DNA from: Phragmites australis
Taxonomy: Eukaryota; Streptophyta; Magnoliopsida; Poales; Poaceae
Assembly (NCBI RefSeq): GCF_958298935.1
Contig: NC_084936.1
Span: forward strand, 1,805,501-1,869,500
Length of the DNA stretch: 64,000 nucleotides
Reading direction: 5' to 3'
How positions within the stretch are numbered: position 1 is the stretch's first letter; each line of letters starts with the position of its first letter. Positions 12,801-24,509 of the stretch are shown here, in pieces. A program made the position numbers and the translations under genes. A model generated the notes under the pieces. The model saw nothing but the letters and a program-made list of their open reading frames with translations, did no database searches and was not told where the DNA came from.

Positions 12801-15800
12801 ACAACACTAACTGCAAATATGACTTGTGTTCACAGTGATTCAGCAGTCAAATGTAGTTTCTCACCAGATGACTAGCTATGGCAACAAGCGAATTTCCATT
12901 ATGTATAGTTTTTTCTTTCAATCATACAATAACAATCAAGGATAGGATGCCATTCAAATACTAGGTACGCATTCATGAATAGCATACCATACAATTTATT
13001 CTAGAAGAATAATCCAAATAACAAGTAGCCCGATTTCATCAGACCACATGTTCACTCAATGAGTTTCTAGTGATAATGTATGATCTGCGAGCAAAAACAC
13101 TGAGGAGGGTCGAAACCTCAGATTTCCTGACATAAGGAATGCTAACATTTTCAAGTTATTCTCATCAACTATGTTAATGGATTAATGTAACATAACCAAC
13201 AACATAACTTAGCATGAGCTATGTTGATTCGCTAACGCGTCTCTGTACGGAAAACAAAAAATTAGCATTAAGAATTAAGCAATTCAGCAAAACATATCTA
13301 GGGTCCATGCATTAACATCAATAATTTGGAGGCTTCCAAAAGCTATCCAATATATCATTTCACTTGATATGCATCATTCCCACCGATGTTCACCAACCTG
13401 CAGTCTTATCTAATAATCAATGTTACCGAACAATCCAGGTCAATATTCTCACATGACAATACTTGCTGTTGGCATACCTAAAACTCAATGGTTACATTTG
13501 GTTTGAGCAAAGCAACCATAGAAACATTATTATCCACTAATATCTCCTTGGCAAAAAATTTACCTCAACACAACAGAAAGAGCTGCAATTTAGAATAATG
13601 CTAAAATACACCTTTTGATTTAATAGCATGATACCGGCGATAGATACAGCCCTATTGACAGACAATATGAGAACTTCCAAACCTTAACGTAACCGCAAGA
13701 AAATGTGGAGAAGATGAAATACCTGTAAAAGCTGCAAAACAAACTGAGTTACGTCACTTCCGGAAAAAGGAAAAGATTTTATGCTACTCCCAATTACATA
13801 GCCATTTACAACTGGCACAATGTGTGGAGCTCCATCCCCAATATCAACTACGACACCTGTCATATCGGACTGACAAAACATATTGGTCAAAGTTAACAAG
13901 AAGTAATGTGCTCTACCAGAGAATATAAGGGTATCAAATGAAGAGGGACAAGAAGATTGAATACCAAACAGTGATTGCTAGTAACTACAAATGTCTACTT
14001 CAATCAGATTGCTCAGTCAACAATGGCATTTAAATAATTCTATCCTATCAATGCTGATCTATCCTAGAGAAACACTTAAATAGTCATAAAGTATGTGGTT
14101 TCATGGATACATACATTTCGCATGTTCCTTGGTATACTTTTGTCAAAAGAACATAAAAACAAAATTATATCCACCAAGCATCACAATCAGAAGCCCCAGC
14201 TACTGATGAGATACAAACTAATGTGTACTCATAGTGAAATTTGCCTGTGAGATATGAGCAGCAATGTCTTAGACAAATAATCAATACTGCTAAATATTTA
14301 CATAACTCATTCTTCAGGTGGCCCCCAAAATAATTTCGGATATTATGACTATGCTTGTCTTCGCTCTTGAAACCCTTTGTAATCTGTGCTCATTTCTCTA
14401 CCTGTATGCATCAGGAATAACAAAACAAAGTTCCAAATGGAAATCGAAGTTCTAGGTTTGACAAACAACAAATATATATGGAAGCTATGACACAAAAATG
14501 AACCTTTAAGACACACAATGATTCAAAAGAACAAATCTAATGTAAAAGGGGAGCCTATCTTAATGGGGGCAAGTGATCCTTACAGCAAGTTTACATTTGC
14601 CATCTTCAACAATTTTCAACAAAGGTAATGCTTGTCAATCAACAGGATGCAGTCCATGAGGTAATAAGCAACATCATACTTGATCAAACAAAAGCACAGA
14701 ATGAGGTATTTTCAAAACCTACCGTAGAATCCGAATTCTCATCAGAAAGACTTTTCAGGTAGGCGTATCCAGCAGAAAGACTGAGGATAGATTGAACAGA
14801 AATATATAGACCAGGGACATTGAAGGTCTCAAACATTATTTCTCCTGTACATTCACGACTTTCAGGTGTACTGACAGGACTATCTGTAAGAAGGAAATAG
14901 TGTTCTTCGGGATTACACCGTAGATAATTGAACATGCATTGCTGCCAAAATCTCTCCATTGTATCCCAGTCATCAACCTGCAATAAATAAATAAACTTAA
15001 ATGATAAGGCATAGGTCCTAACACACAAATAAAGGACAATATTACTAGACGGAAATGTATATACATACCTGACCATGATGAATTGGACTTTTTAAACTGT
15101 ACAGCCCACTAGACCTAAAACGCGATAGAGCTTCATCTCCAATAAAAAAATCAAGATCAGCCATGACACCTGCATTATACTGTGCTATCCAGTTCGCACT
15201 ATGCAACAGCTCTGACTGGTCTAGAAAAGATTCATTCACAGCTACTACAGTAGGGATGGTGAAAGACGGTTCAGAGTTACCAGAAAATCCAAGTTTGCTA
15301 TACCTAAACATAAGAACATACGAATCTTGTAAGAAAAAAATGGTGAGAATCGTAGTAAAAAAATGTGGACCTGGTAATCTCAGAAAAAAAAAAAGTGGAA
15401 GCAGTACAGAGTCAAGCAATTGTAGAGAAATCAAAGCAATCCAGATTTAATGAAAAATTGTTTACATCCTAGGAAGATTCATTTTCTGTCTGTTATTATT
15501 TTAGGAATTGTTCCTGTGACTTACATTCTTAGTTTTCATGATCTGTTTAGATGTGGAATCAGGTAAGACATACCATATTACTTTTTGACAGTTGACAGTG
15601 TAATAGTGGTGATAAATCTATAGCGGTTCTGCAACATAATAGATATAAAGTAGAAAGAAGTAGGTGCTGTTTTGTTTGCAGAAGCAAAGAAATCATATAG
15701 CCAAATGTGCCAATTTCAAACTTTTAAGCCAGTAGTTTCAACAATGAACCAGACAAATCATAGTATAAAAGGCCTGAATACTGTTTGGATTTAAAAACTT

Positions 15801-16476
15801 GCAAATTAGGAAATATGAGTAACAGCACATCTCTTTCAAATAAAACAGATTGAACAACGATGCCCATGGGAAGCTCATAAACCCAGCATTCAAGATATAT
15901 TAGTCACAACTTAACTTTCTGGAAGCTAGTAACTGATGTCCCCTCTCTACATACCATAAGAGGAAAAGCCACTGTAGAATCCACGGTACAAGCACAATAC
16001 CTACCATACAACTCGATCAGACTAGGCATGCTTTAACAATTTTGAATGGGAAAAACAGAAGCCATCCCTATTCAAGCCTATAACTCTGAGATGTTCCCTC
16101 CCAATCAAGAAGCCAACCTCAGCTGTTTCCCTTATCATATACCAGTGTCATGCAGTTCGTGTTCCTCGTTTTTGTGATGTTGTTGTGCAGTGTAACCAAT
16201 GGAACAGGACCATCACTATTAAGGAAGTGCCACTAACCTAATCAATGCCTCCAGTCTTACCATATACCCAGCCACGCCCACCCATTTCAACAATCAATCG
16301 CGTGCGCACACCAGCTAGAATCCTAACTAGAGCATAAGCGGGGATCGCGCACCAATAGAGCAGTACTAGCACCAGCGACTACCAGGTCAGAGAAGGCGAG
16401 CGAGAGAGGGAGGAAAGGATCGGGGTTACCCTGTGCCGTTGTCGATGACGATGGCCGGTCGCGCGGCGGCGTCCAT
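9867..16476 (-). CDS. ARP3: Actin-related protein 3 (ARP2/3 complex subunit)
   Basis: Ten exons (16476-16430, 15303-15069, 14977-14723, 13869-13723, 12620-12528, 12124-12005, 10759-10649, 10559-10440, 10284-10192, 9947-9867) join in phase to 433 residues, close to the ~428 usual for plant ARP3. The actin-fold nucleotide motifs are visible: [16 protein letters not shown] (phosphate 1), [14 protein letters not shown] (phosphate 2) and [14 protein letters not shown] (adenosine). The C-terminus [16 protein letters not shown]...PVFKGMY is the ARP3 signature. With ARP2 and five ARPC subunits, ARP3 nucleates branched actin filaments at membranes, needed for trichome and epidermal cell shape. Oddities: exon 3 ends in [10 protein letters not shown], about ten residues absent from the ARP3 sequences I remember, and many normally conserved positions differ. 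The donor closing exon 8 (GAA followed by GTAAGA) is the least certain boundary. It may be a diverged paralogue rather than the sole ARP3. Confidence 0.92.
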
Positions 16477-16770
16477 GGCGGGCGGCTCCGGCGAGTCCCC
16501 GTCGGCTCATGCCTCCTCCGCCGCCGGAGGGGCCCCGAGGATCATCGGGGACCGCCGCGATCGGTGCCTCACTTATCTAATCGAGCCGGGGATGCGGCGG
16601 CCGGTGGGGCTAGGGTTCCGGGGGCGACTGATTCGGGATCGGCAGCGCGCGCGCGCGAGAGAGAGAGTGAGAGAGAGCTGGAGAGATTTGGGGAGGCGGG
16701 CGGTGCGCGTGCGTGAAGTGGCGGTGGGGAAGAGGAGGAGGAGGAGGAGGCGAGTCGATTTGGTTGAAGG
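16430..16770 (-). promoter_or_regulatory. ARP3 first exon, 5' leader and promoter-proximal GC/GA-rich region
   Basis: Minus-strand upstream sequence of ARP3. It contains a GA dinucleotide run (about 16657-16685, read as CT on the gene strand) and a GGA triplet run (about 16733-16752). Such CT-rich leaders are common in plant housekeeping genes. No clear TATA box seen. Confidence 0.5.
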
Positions 16771-18100
16771 ATCCCCGTGCCCAAAGGGGGGGTTGCCTGG
16801 GTGGACGTGCGCGCCGCGTGGGTGGGTGGGGTGGGGGCGCACTACTGCTGTGACCAACGGCCGAGTCGGCACGCTTCCGACCGACCGCGTGTCGCCGTGC
16901 CGGGCTCCCCTCACCGGCGAGCAAGGCCGCCATGGCCGCCCCTGCGGTTCCCCTGCTTTAAGCCTCGGCCGCCAGCCTCACTGCTTCTCTCTCCATTCCC
17001 TCGCCTCCCACTTCTTCACTCGACCGCCAGCCACTTCTTCTCTCTCCATTTTTAACACCGGATCCCTTCTCCGAGACCTTCATTAAAGGCTACGAGACCG
17101 AGGGTTCAAACCCCGATCGACTCCCTCCACCTTTGAAGTTCGCCACCGGGCTACAAGTTACAACCCCGTTCGCTTCACTCGCCATTTCACCCCGGCGACC
17201 GCACCAACTCCGGCTCCGTGTCCCACCACAGTGAAGACCGGCGCCGCCAGCAGGCTGCACCTCATGGGGCTGAGAATTACCACAATCATCACCGGCCGCT
17301 GCTGTCCCCGTCGACCCATCGCCGTCGAGCCATGGCTACCGCCGTCGGTAGCCTTCGTCTGAGCATCTCCGGCCACACCGCTACCACCACCGGGACCGCC
17401 TGGTCGCCATGATGCCACCACCGGGAGCACCTGGTCGCCGTGACGCTCAATCGACCGGCATTTAGCCCAGCGCGCCCCACCCCCTTCCACCGGCCTCGAG
17501 TCCTTCCGCGCCGCGCCGCTGTTACCGTCGTTGCGCCGTTTCTCCCGCAGTCTGCCGTCTCCGCACTCAGCGACCGCATCTCCGGGTTCTCCACTGAGAC
17601 GGAACATGATGCGAGCGCACCGTCTCCGGCCTCGACCTCGCCGCGGTAGCCTCCCGCTCCTCGGTCACCACCGTCTGCTTGCCTGCGCCACCGCGCCGCG
17701 CTCCAGGTCTCCACGAACGGTGACCCTAGCGACCACCCCTTGGCTCCACTCCGGAGGCTCGGGCTTCCCTATCTCTCCGACTCCGGCCACTTCGTCACTT
17801 GAGCACCAGGAGTTCGGTTCCCCTCCGGTCCTTCTCGTCCCCATCTCTCCTTCCGCTCCTTCACTTGGGCAGCACAGTGCGGCATCCTCACTCAACCATC
17901 AGCACACCAACTATGTTCCTTCACTTGCTCTTGCTAGTACATTGCTCTCAATTGATCCAGTGTGCAAAAGGCTGTCAACGGAGGTAGCAGCCATGGATTT
18001 TGACGCCCTCTTGAGCCATTAGCTCCACGTCTGTGCAGAGCGATAACATCGGCACCGACATGGCCAATAAGGGATCAGCGAGATTGGCACGATTGTCTGC
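16770..18100. other. GC-rich anonymous region, no supported gene
   Basis: Strong GC content and high codon-like openness in all frames create long open frames on both strands, none with a recognisable domain or coherent splice structure. It could be captured host-gene debris in a transposon, or the flank of a CpG-rich promoter. Confidence 0.35.
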
Positions 18101-19890
18101 CTCTTGACCCTGGACTTCATATCAACAACGAAAGGCACACAAGCTGCATCCTTCCAAATGGAACAGACAATTGGGACCCAATACCCTACCTATATTTGCA
18201 AAATATGTTCAGTGATATTTCAAGCGTGAGAGCAGAACACAAAAAAATGGGCACGACGATGTCTGGTTCATTCCCCGGCAGACCCAGCTGCGGCCGACGC
18301 CTGATGCTGATGGCAAGCCCGTGGAAGCTCAGGATTCTGCCGCTTGTGTTCTGTAATGGGAGCCCCTTCAGTGTGAAGGTCCTCCAGGTCTGGCTTCGAC
18401 ATTGGCCGCCCCATTCTAATTAGGTAATACACCTTCCAAAGATTGGTCTTCTTGTTGCTCTTAGGATGATTTGGGATTTACATCACTCAAGTCGGTCATG
18501 AGTCGACAGTTTTCTCGTGGGCTTGGTCTTCAAACAGTCGTGAGTCATGAACTTGTCGCTCTGATCTCTGGGTACACTAGCATTTCTTCGAGCAGTTCAT
18601 GTGATCGTGTCGTATGCAATGCAACCACACAGATATGTTTTTACTTGTATTGGAGATAGGATAGAAGAATAACTGTGATCATAATTGGATGTTTGGGCTA
18701 CAGAAAAAGTAGTGTCAATTCATTCTTGCTGACAGTGGCAATTCGCATGTCGATGTGGTGGTCTTGAGCATGCTCAACTGTAGGGGAGTAATCTAATTGC
18801 TATTTTTATCCGTCCCTGTGTTGTGCTTTAAAAAACATTGAAGCGGGCATTGGCTGGGGAGTTGATAATGTTATATAGGCCATGGTTTCGGGATAGTTAT
18901 ATACCACAATTCTTCTAAAAAGTTAGCCCCTGTAAATTTCCTCTTGGTGTTCTCCTCATAGAAATTAGTCTCGGTTATGTTTATTCATGGTGGCTTGTCT
19001 CTGTTTATGTTATTTTGCTTCTTCCCTCTCAAGTAAATGCATCTTTTAATGTCGTTATGCATGCCATGGCCTTTTTTATTTTCCCTTCCTTAAAACTTAT
19101 CCAGTGCTTATTGTCTTCTTGGTGACTACATCATACTGTTGTGTTGCATAATTGCATTACAATCAGATTAAGTTTTGGATATCCCGGGACCGTTCATAAG
19201 GGTTCAATGTGGTTATAAATTCTTATTTATAGCTATTAACATGTTCACTAAGTGGATCGAATGTCACCTATCTTGTTAGTTATAGTTATGTCCTATTTAT
19301 AGGTCATATCCAGTTGTTTCGGGTTACAGTTTACGAGATTACCTCTCCAACTACTACATTCTCAGTATATTTAAGGGTAATACGGTACTTTCCTAAATAC
19401 ATTCAGATTATTTACAATATTGCTCTTCATAGCCTTCGGTCACTGACAATGATCCTTCATTCGACCATTCCTTCGCTCTTTCCTCCGTCTTCGTGTTGGA
19501 TTTGGGTCACCCTTCGCTTGTACCTCTAAAGGTCTCCGCTCAGCCACACCTTCGGTGTCCCTTCGAGTGACTCCATCGCAACGTCAAGCAAAACCCTTCG
19601 GTCGAGCTCTGAAGGCTTAATGAAGGCTTCGCCCGCCCCAGCTGCCGGAATCGTTTATGCAGCGTGAAGAGTCCAAAGAGTTTCTTCAGCTTGCCAAAGG
19701 TTTCCTGTAACACGACAGATCCACGGTAACCATAAGCCTTATTAGTTTATGGTGTCCATAGAGATCTTCGATTCAATATCCAAAGGGGTCTGTGAGACCA
19801 TTCTCTAGCAAGAAACAGCCGAGAGCCATCTTTGATGATGCAGTGAGAAAGGTCTATTTTCATCACGCACAACAACCCGTCTTCTGTTGT
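18100..19890. other. Intergenic; LTR-like debris at about 19190-19830
   Basis: No gene. The part from about 19400 has the repeated CCTTCG/CTTCGG words and ends in a tract rich in short direct repeats, the texture of a degraded grass LTR. No terminal repeat pair or target-site duplication was found. Confidence 0.3.
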
Positions 19891-20250
19891 GATGCTGTCT
19901 GTCGGTTATTTAGTCCTTGTAAGATTATCTTTTGATTCAATCGTTCAAAAAAACTTGATTTCTTTGAATTCTATCAGTTAGTACTGAGTTTTCTCTTGAA
20001 TATGAATTTGATTTTACTCGCTAATCAGTGCATGTGCTTTGCAATGAAGACTTACTATTTTCATTAGACAATATTTATGCTCTATGTACTTATTCCAGGA
20101 AGGTACATAGAGACGAAAAAAGCATTGCCAAAATGGCTTACGAGCCAGGTGGTTTATCTATATCATCCATATTTGCACTGCACATAAGACAAAAGGCTCG
20201 TTGTGTATGCGTCTTCCTCGTTACCAGAAAAGAATAAATGAAAAATCGAT
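19890..20250. repeat. Duplicated 3' flank of the subtilase gene (copy A)
   Basis: This stretch recurs, diverged, at about 32888-33245. Shared words include TCAGTTAGTACTGAGTTTTC/CCAGTTAGTACTGAGTTTTC, GCGTCTTCCTCGT, AGAAAAGAATA and CCAAAATGGCTTACG. The order of blocks differs between the two copies, so the duplication was followed by rearrangement. Confidence 0.8.
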
Positions 20251-20259
20251 TTGTTTCAA

Positions 20260-20680
20260 TCGACGCTGTCAGCCGCACGATCTCCATCTGACGGCATGCA
20301 TGCTTCTTCTTCCTCCTAACGCGCACGTCCTCTCTGTCGCGCGTTTTCTCTCGTGCGTGTGCTCGCCCCCCTACCCCAACCTTCTCCCGTCCCCGCCACT
20401 TGGTCTCCCCCGTCGCGCTAACCCATTGGCTGAGACGCTCCCGTCCCGACCTGATCCACCGGTTGTCTTCTCGCCGCCCATGGCTGGTGTCTCCCGCTGC
20501 CTCGTCGCCTTGTTGTCTCGCCCGCCTTCACCGCTTGGCTGCCCTGCCTCCTCTAAACTCATTTTTAAGCCTACCAGCTATGAATTCCCGTCGGAAACCC
20601 CTTCTCCCCTAACTTGGCACCCTAACTCGGTGGGAGCACGTCAATTGAAATTGTTCGTGATTTCAGTTGACGTGTTGTAG
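20260..20680. other. GC-rich insert downstream of the subtilase
   Basis: A pyrimidine-rich, GC-rich block that is absent from the duplicated copy near 33 kb, where the flanking blocks lie close together. It is therefore probably an insertion. Its open frames have no recognised domain. Confidence 0.4.
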
Positions 20681-20881
20681 TAAATGCGAAATATATTCTC
20701 ATGAAAAAAAAAATGAATCATACACAAACAACAGCAGAGTTTTATTTATGCATGTACAATACATAAATAATCACAACAGGATTATTTAGCTATTTATCAC
20801 GTCTCCCTGACACATACGCCAAAGGAGCTGAAACTGGACAGACATCATTCGTAGCTAGATCATTCGAGAAGCGGCGGCAGC

Positions 20882-23245
20882 TCACATGACAGACATGGCG
20901 GCGCTCCAAGACGGCCAGGTGACGGCAATGGGGCTCCTCACCTCGTGCACGCCGTCGGTCCAAAGGATGGACCCGTGCGTGTACTCGCCGAAGTCGCCGG
21001 TGGACGCCGACAAGATGGTGATGGTGTACTCCCGCGTCTTGTGCTCTGCGTCGAACACCAGCTTCGACGGCGTAACCGTGACCTGCGTGCCCGGCGGGGC
21101 CACCACGTCGACGGTATACACGGCGTCCACCTCGGCCCCGACGTTGCGCGCGACACGGCGCAGCGTGGCCTTCTTGTCCCCATACGCCTTGAACACCACC
21201 GAAAAGGACGGGAGGTTCAGGTCCCCCACGGCGCTGCTCGGCAGCGTCGAGCAGTCGGTCACCGAGCCGTCCCTCACGAAGACGCCGTCGATTGTTCTCT
21301 CGGAGTAACCGAGCGAGCACAAGAAGGACCGGTAGTCCTCCTCGCCGGCGTCGTACACGAGCCCCGGGTCAAGGGCGCGGTTCGGGTCCACATGGCCGGC
21401 GCCGAGCTCGAACGGCCCTGCCGCCTTGCCGGTGGCCATGTCCTTGATGGTCTCGCCGGCGCTGTCCTCGTTGTAGGCCGTCGTCATCATGGCCGACTTG
21501 ATCATCGCCGGGCTCCAGCTGGGTCGCGCCATCTTGAGAAGCGCAGCGATGCCGCTCACGTGTGGGCACGACATGGATGTACCGGAGAGGATGTTGAACT
21601 CGACGCGCCTTGTGTCGACGTCGGTCTTTGACGGCGAGACCACGCCGGACCACGCAGCGAGGATGTCGACGCCGGGGGCGACCAAGTCGGGCTTGAGGAT
21701 CTCCGGTGCAGGGGTGTTGGGACCGCGGCCTGAGAAGGACGCGACCCTAGGGGCAGACGGCGGCGTGCCGATGACCGTGCCGAAGAACAAGATCTTGGCC
21801 ACCGGGTTCGGTGTCGTGGATATGTAACGTGAGATCTCCACGGCGTCGACGTAAGGGACAGCCGCGGTGGGGATGAGGTACGGGGTGCTCTTGGCAAACT
21901 CGCCGCGAGCTTTTGAACTTGAAATGATAGCACCGAGCCCACCAGCTTGATCGACGGCGACTCCTTTCTTTGCATCGGAAACCACTCCGGCGTCGCAGAA
22001 GACAATCTTGCCGGCCACTTTTCGGTGGTCGAGTTTCCCGACTTCACAGGTGGCAGAGCCGGCATCACCACCGTAGATTAGTGAAGTCAGTGTACCATTC
22101 GGGTCGCCGGGGTAGAGCGAGGTGCCGACGAAGCTTTGTCCGTCTCCGAGGACGACGACGGCCGGGAACTGACGGTTCATGGTCGATGCGCCAACCGTGA
22201 TCACCCATGGCGCGGAGTTGGCAATAGTAAACTTTTTAGGGCCACTGTTACTTGAGGAGGCAGAGATAATTATGCCCTTACGGATGGCACCGAACCCACC
22301 AACGGCCACGGGGTCAGCAACAAGGGTCTTCTGGGGTGACCCGAGGGATAGGGAGATGACGTCGACGCCATCGGCGATCGCCTCATCCATGCCGGCGAGG
22401 ATGTCGGAGCCAGCGCACCCAAGTTTCCAGCACACTTTGTAGACGGCAATGCGTGCACCTGGGGCCGTGCCCTTGGCTGTGCCACTGGCAAAGCCGAAGA
22501 GGTCGGCGTTCGGCACCGGTGCGCCGGCGGCGGTGGAGGCGGTGTGCGTGCCATGGCCGTCGGTGTCGAGCGGTGACTTGGACTCCTCTGTCTCATCAAT
22601 CGGGTGGCCAATCCCAGCCTCGTACCCTTCGTAGAATATCTTCGCGCCCACCAGCTTGTTGTTACAGTAGATGGTGGCGTTGAACTCACGAGTCGAGATG
22701 CAGCCGCCGCGGAAGCTGGGTGGAGGCGGCGGCAGCGACGGGTCGGCGGCGAAGGACGCACGATCCTTCGGGTAGATACCCATGTCTAGGACCGCGATCA
22801 CCGCGTCCGCGGCGCCGTTCGACGCCTCTTGTAGGCCGGAAGATGGCGTGAGATGGAGGAACGAGGAAGACAGCGTGGTGTGGACCTCATGGAGCGTGTC
22901 GCGGACGACGGCGGCGATGGAAGGCTGGGCCTCGAGGTGCGAGGCCTGGCGTGCGGTCAAGCGCGCCGCGAAGCCGGTGGCGGCGTGCGCGTAGGAGTAG
23001 AGGAGGCGCGGCGCGGGGCGGCTGATGCGCGCGGGGAGGAGGTCACGGACCATGGAGGCGTAGGCACGGGCGAGGTTGCCGGGTGCACGGTGCGAGCTGG
23101 AGCGCGTCGCACCGGCCGGCGCGACATGGACGATGTATGTGGACACGGCATCTTGTTTGAGGTCTGTCGGCGTCGTCGCCGTGGCCACGGCGAGTAGGAG
23201 GAAGCATGCCAAGATCACTGCGAGCTGTTTGCCCATTGGTGTCAT
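20882..23245 (-). CDS. Subtilisin-like serine protease (subtilase, SBT1-like)
   Basis: A single intronless exon encodes 787 residues, typical for plant secreted subtilases. Order: signal peptide (about 1-24), inhibitor I9 propeptide (about 35-122), S8 catalytic domain with an inserted PA domain (about 370-480), and a fibronectin-III-like tail (about 680-787). Catalytic residues are Asp154 (AVLDMGIYP), His231 (DTDGHGTHTAS), the oxyanion Asn333 (SSSNSGP) and Ser557 (SGTSMSCPHVSG), so it should be active, although the sites around Asp154 and Asn333 deviate from the common DTGIWPES and GNSGP. The start at 23245 (or Met at 23236) is preferred to an in-frame Met at 23455: the 70 extra residues are not subtilase-like and a TATA box lies within them. 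Plant subtilases process peptide hormones or cell-wall proteins; the substrate is not predictable. Confidence 0.95.
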   Translation of the reverse strand: MTPMGKQLAVILACFLLLAVATATTPTDLKQDAVSTYIVHVAPAGATRSSSHRAPGNLARAYASMVRDLLPARISRPAPRLLYSYAHAATGFAARLTARQASHLEAQPSIAAVVRDTLHEVHTTLSSSFLHLTPSSGLQEASNGAADAVIAVLDMGIYPKDRASFAADPSLPPPPPSFRGGCISTREFNATIYCNNKLVGAKIFYEGYEAGIGHPIDETEESKSPLDTDGHGTHTASTAAGAPVPNADLFGFASGTAKGTAPGARIAVYKVCWKLGCAGSDILAGMDEAIADGVDVISLSLGSPQKTLVADPVAVGGFGAIRKGIIISASSSNSGPKKFTIANSAPWVITVGASTMNRQFPAVVVLGDGQSFVGTSLYPGDPNGTLTSLIYGGDAGSATCEVGKLDHRKVAGKIVFCDAGVVSDAKKGVAVDQAGGLGAIISSSKARGEFAKSTPYLIPTAAVPYVDAVEISRYISTTPNPVAKILFFGTVIGTPPSAPRVASFSGRGPNTPAPEILKPDLVAPGVDILAAWSGVVSPSKTDVDTRRVEFNILSGTSMSCPHVSGIAALLKMARPSWSPAMIKSAMMTTAYNEDSAGETIKDMATGKAAGPFELGAGHVDPNRALDPGLVYDAGEEDYRSFLCSLGYSERTIDGVFVRDGSVTDCSTLPSSAVGDLNLPSFSVVFKAYGDKKATLRRVARNVGAEVDAVYTVDVVAPPGTQVTVTPSKLVFDAEHKTREYTITILSASTGDFGEYTHGSILWTDGVHEVRSPIAVTWPSWSAAMSVM

Positions 23246-23317
23246 GGGAAAGATCGCTTGGCTGTTCAATGATGGATGATCATGTGCCTGGACTTGGAGA
23301 AGATCAGGTGCGACATG

Positions 23318-23325
23318 TATATATA
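23318..23325 (-). promoter_or_regulatory. TATA box of the subtilase gene
   Basis: TATATATA about 73-80 bp before the chosen ATG, on the gene strand within TTGCTATATATACATG. It places transcription start near 23285-23290 and supports the ATG at 23245 over that at 23455. Confidence 0.7.
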
Positions 23326-23459
23326 GCAAGAGGCAGCCGAACCCGAGTGGTTCATGGAGGCTGTCCCCACATGGGAGATCCGGATTGATCCCTGGCTCCC
23401 ACCCTGAGAGACGCCTCTGTGGACCTCTTTTGTGAAAGAAAAATATATATAGCAATCGG

Positions 23460-24110
23460 TGGCAATGTCACACTTTTATTCCCAACATACATGGCTAGTG
23501 GTTCATGGTTCATACCACTAGATTCTCTCTCTCTGATATTTAGGATTTCTTTTAGATTTTCATTTTTCTTTTGTAGCTGTAGCTAAACTCAATAATTACT
23601 CGCTGCTATGATTCGATGTGATGCAATCAGCACGTGCTTAAAATAAATAAACTTCTAATGCTGCGAGGCCTCCAATTCACGCGTGGCAATGGTAGGTTGA
23701 AATATGTGGACCGTGCAGCCTGATCGCAGGCACTCCATCATGCAGTTCTCCGTTGGTTATAATCATTGGTACAACCTACGAAAATGAGAGCAAATAGACC
23801 CGCATATCAATTATCGTTGCAACTTAATTAAGACTCTGAAAATGATATATAGCTAATAAAGTTGCAGATGGGCTAGCCCTAGAATAAAGTTACGAAAACA
23901 AGAGCATAACGAATGGCCAATGTACCTGTGTGCTCGTTCTAATCTTGTTGTGAGGACCACGAAAGCGAGGGCCATGATTATGTCTGTAATATGTATTGTT
24001 GTATAAATTCTTATAGATATAGAAGTACAGCATAGATGAGAGCGGTCCTTAAGGAATTTATGTACCATATGAAATCTTACTATTACTAATTCCAAGCTTC
24101 CCTTAAAGTT
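23460..24110. other. Upstream intergenic region of the subtilase, AT-rich
   Basis: No gene seen. A CT microsatellite (TCTCTCTCTC) lies near 23523-23535. Confidence 0.4.
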
Positions 24111-24506
24111 CTATGACGATTCTTAGATGGGACGCTAAGAAAAAAGAGAAATTCTAGAGAATCTTGAAAAAAATGCAAAACATCTGTCTGTTGATTTTCG
24201 AAGACTAAAAGATATGCATCTAGACAACAGAGACTCCAACAAGGATACCACATACGTGAAAGAAGAATTGGAGAAAGAAAATAGCCAAGCAAGCTGATCC
24301 TCTACGGGATGGTGTTTCATACATGGCACAAGAGTTACAACGTGGTTTGCACTGGATCCAATCTGGAACATGGCTACAAAGGCGCTCATGCCTAAATTCT
24401 CTCTAACGAACAAACGGTCTAACAGCTCTCGTGCTCTGGACGTGGTCACCGTGCTCTGGCGCTGGACCTGGACGTCATGCGATGGCATTCACTTGCAAGT
24501 GTAACA
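24110..24506 (-). mobile_element. Ty1/copia LTR, probable 5' part of the 3' LTR
   Basis: Directly after the copia pol remnant (minus strand) comes a purine tract (TGAGGGAGTC) and then TGTTACACTTGC, the usual polypurine tract followed by a TG LTR start at 24506. The LTR continues leftward; its far end was not located, so 24110 is approximate. Confidence 0.55.
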
Positions 24507-24509
24507 GAC

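Noticed and set aside
17085..17125. tRNA T-arm-like GAGGGTTCAAACCCC
   Set aside because: No matching D-arm, anticodon arm or acceptor stem nearby; stem pairing incomplete.
16433..18022. Several 100-217 residue frames in GC-rich DNA
   Set aside because: Openness in all frames on both strands reflects GC content; no domain, no splice-consistent model. Part overlaps ARP3 exon 1 on the opposite strand.
20201..20680. 159-residue plus-strand frame
   Set aside because: Sits in a GC-rich insert between duplicated non-coding blocks; no domain or gene context.
20945..23197. Plus-strand frames opposite the subtilase
   Set aside because: Antisense shadows of a GC-rich gene; the minus-strand frame carries the conserved catalytic motifs.
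23246..23455. Upstream start of the subtilase at 23455
   Set aside because: It would translate across a TATA box and place the signal peptide 70 residues inside the protein.
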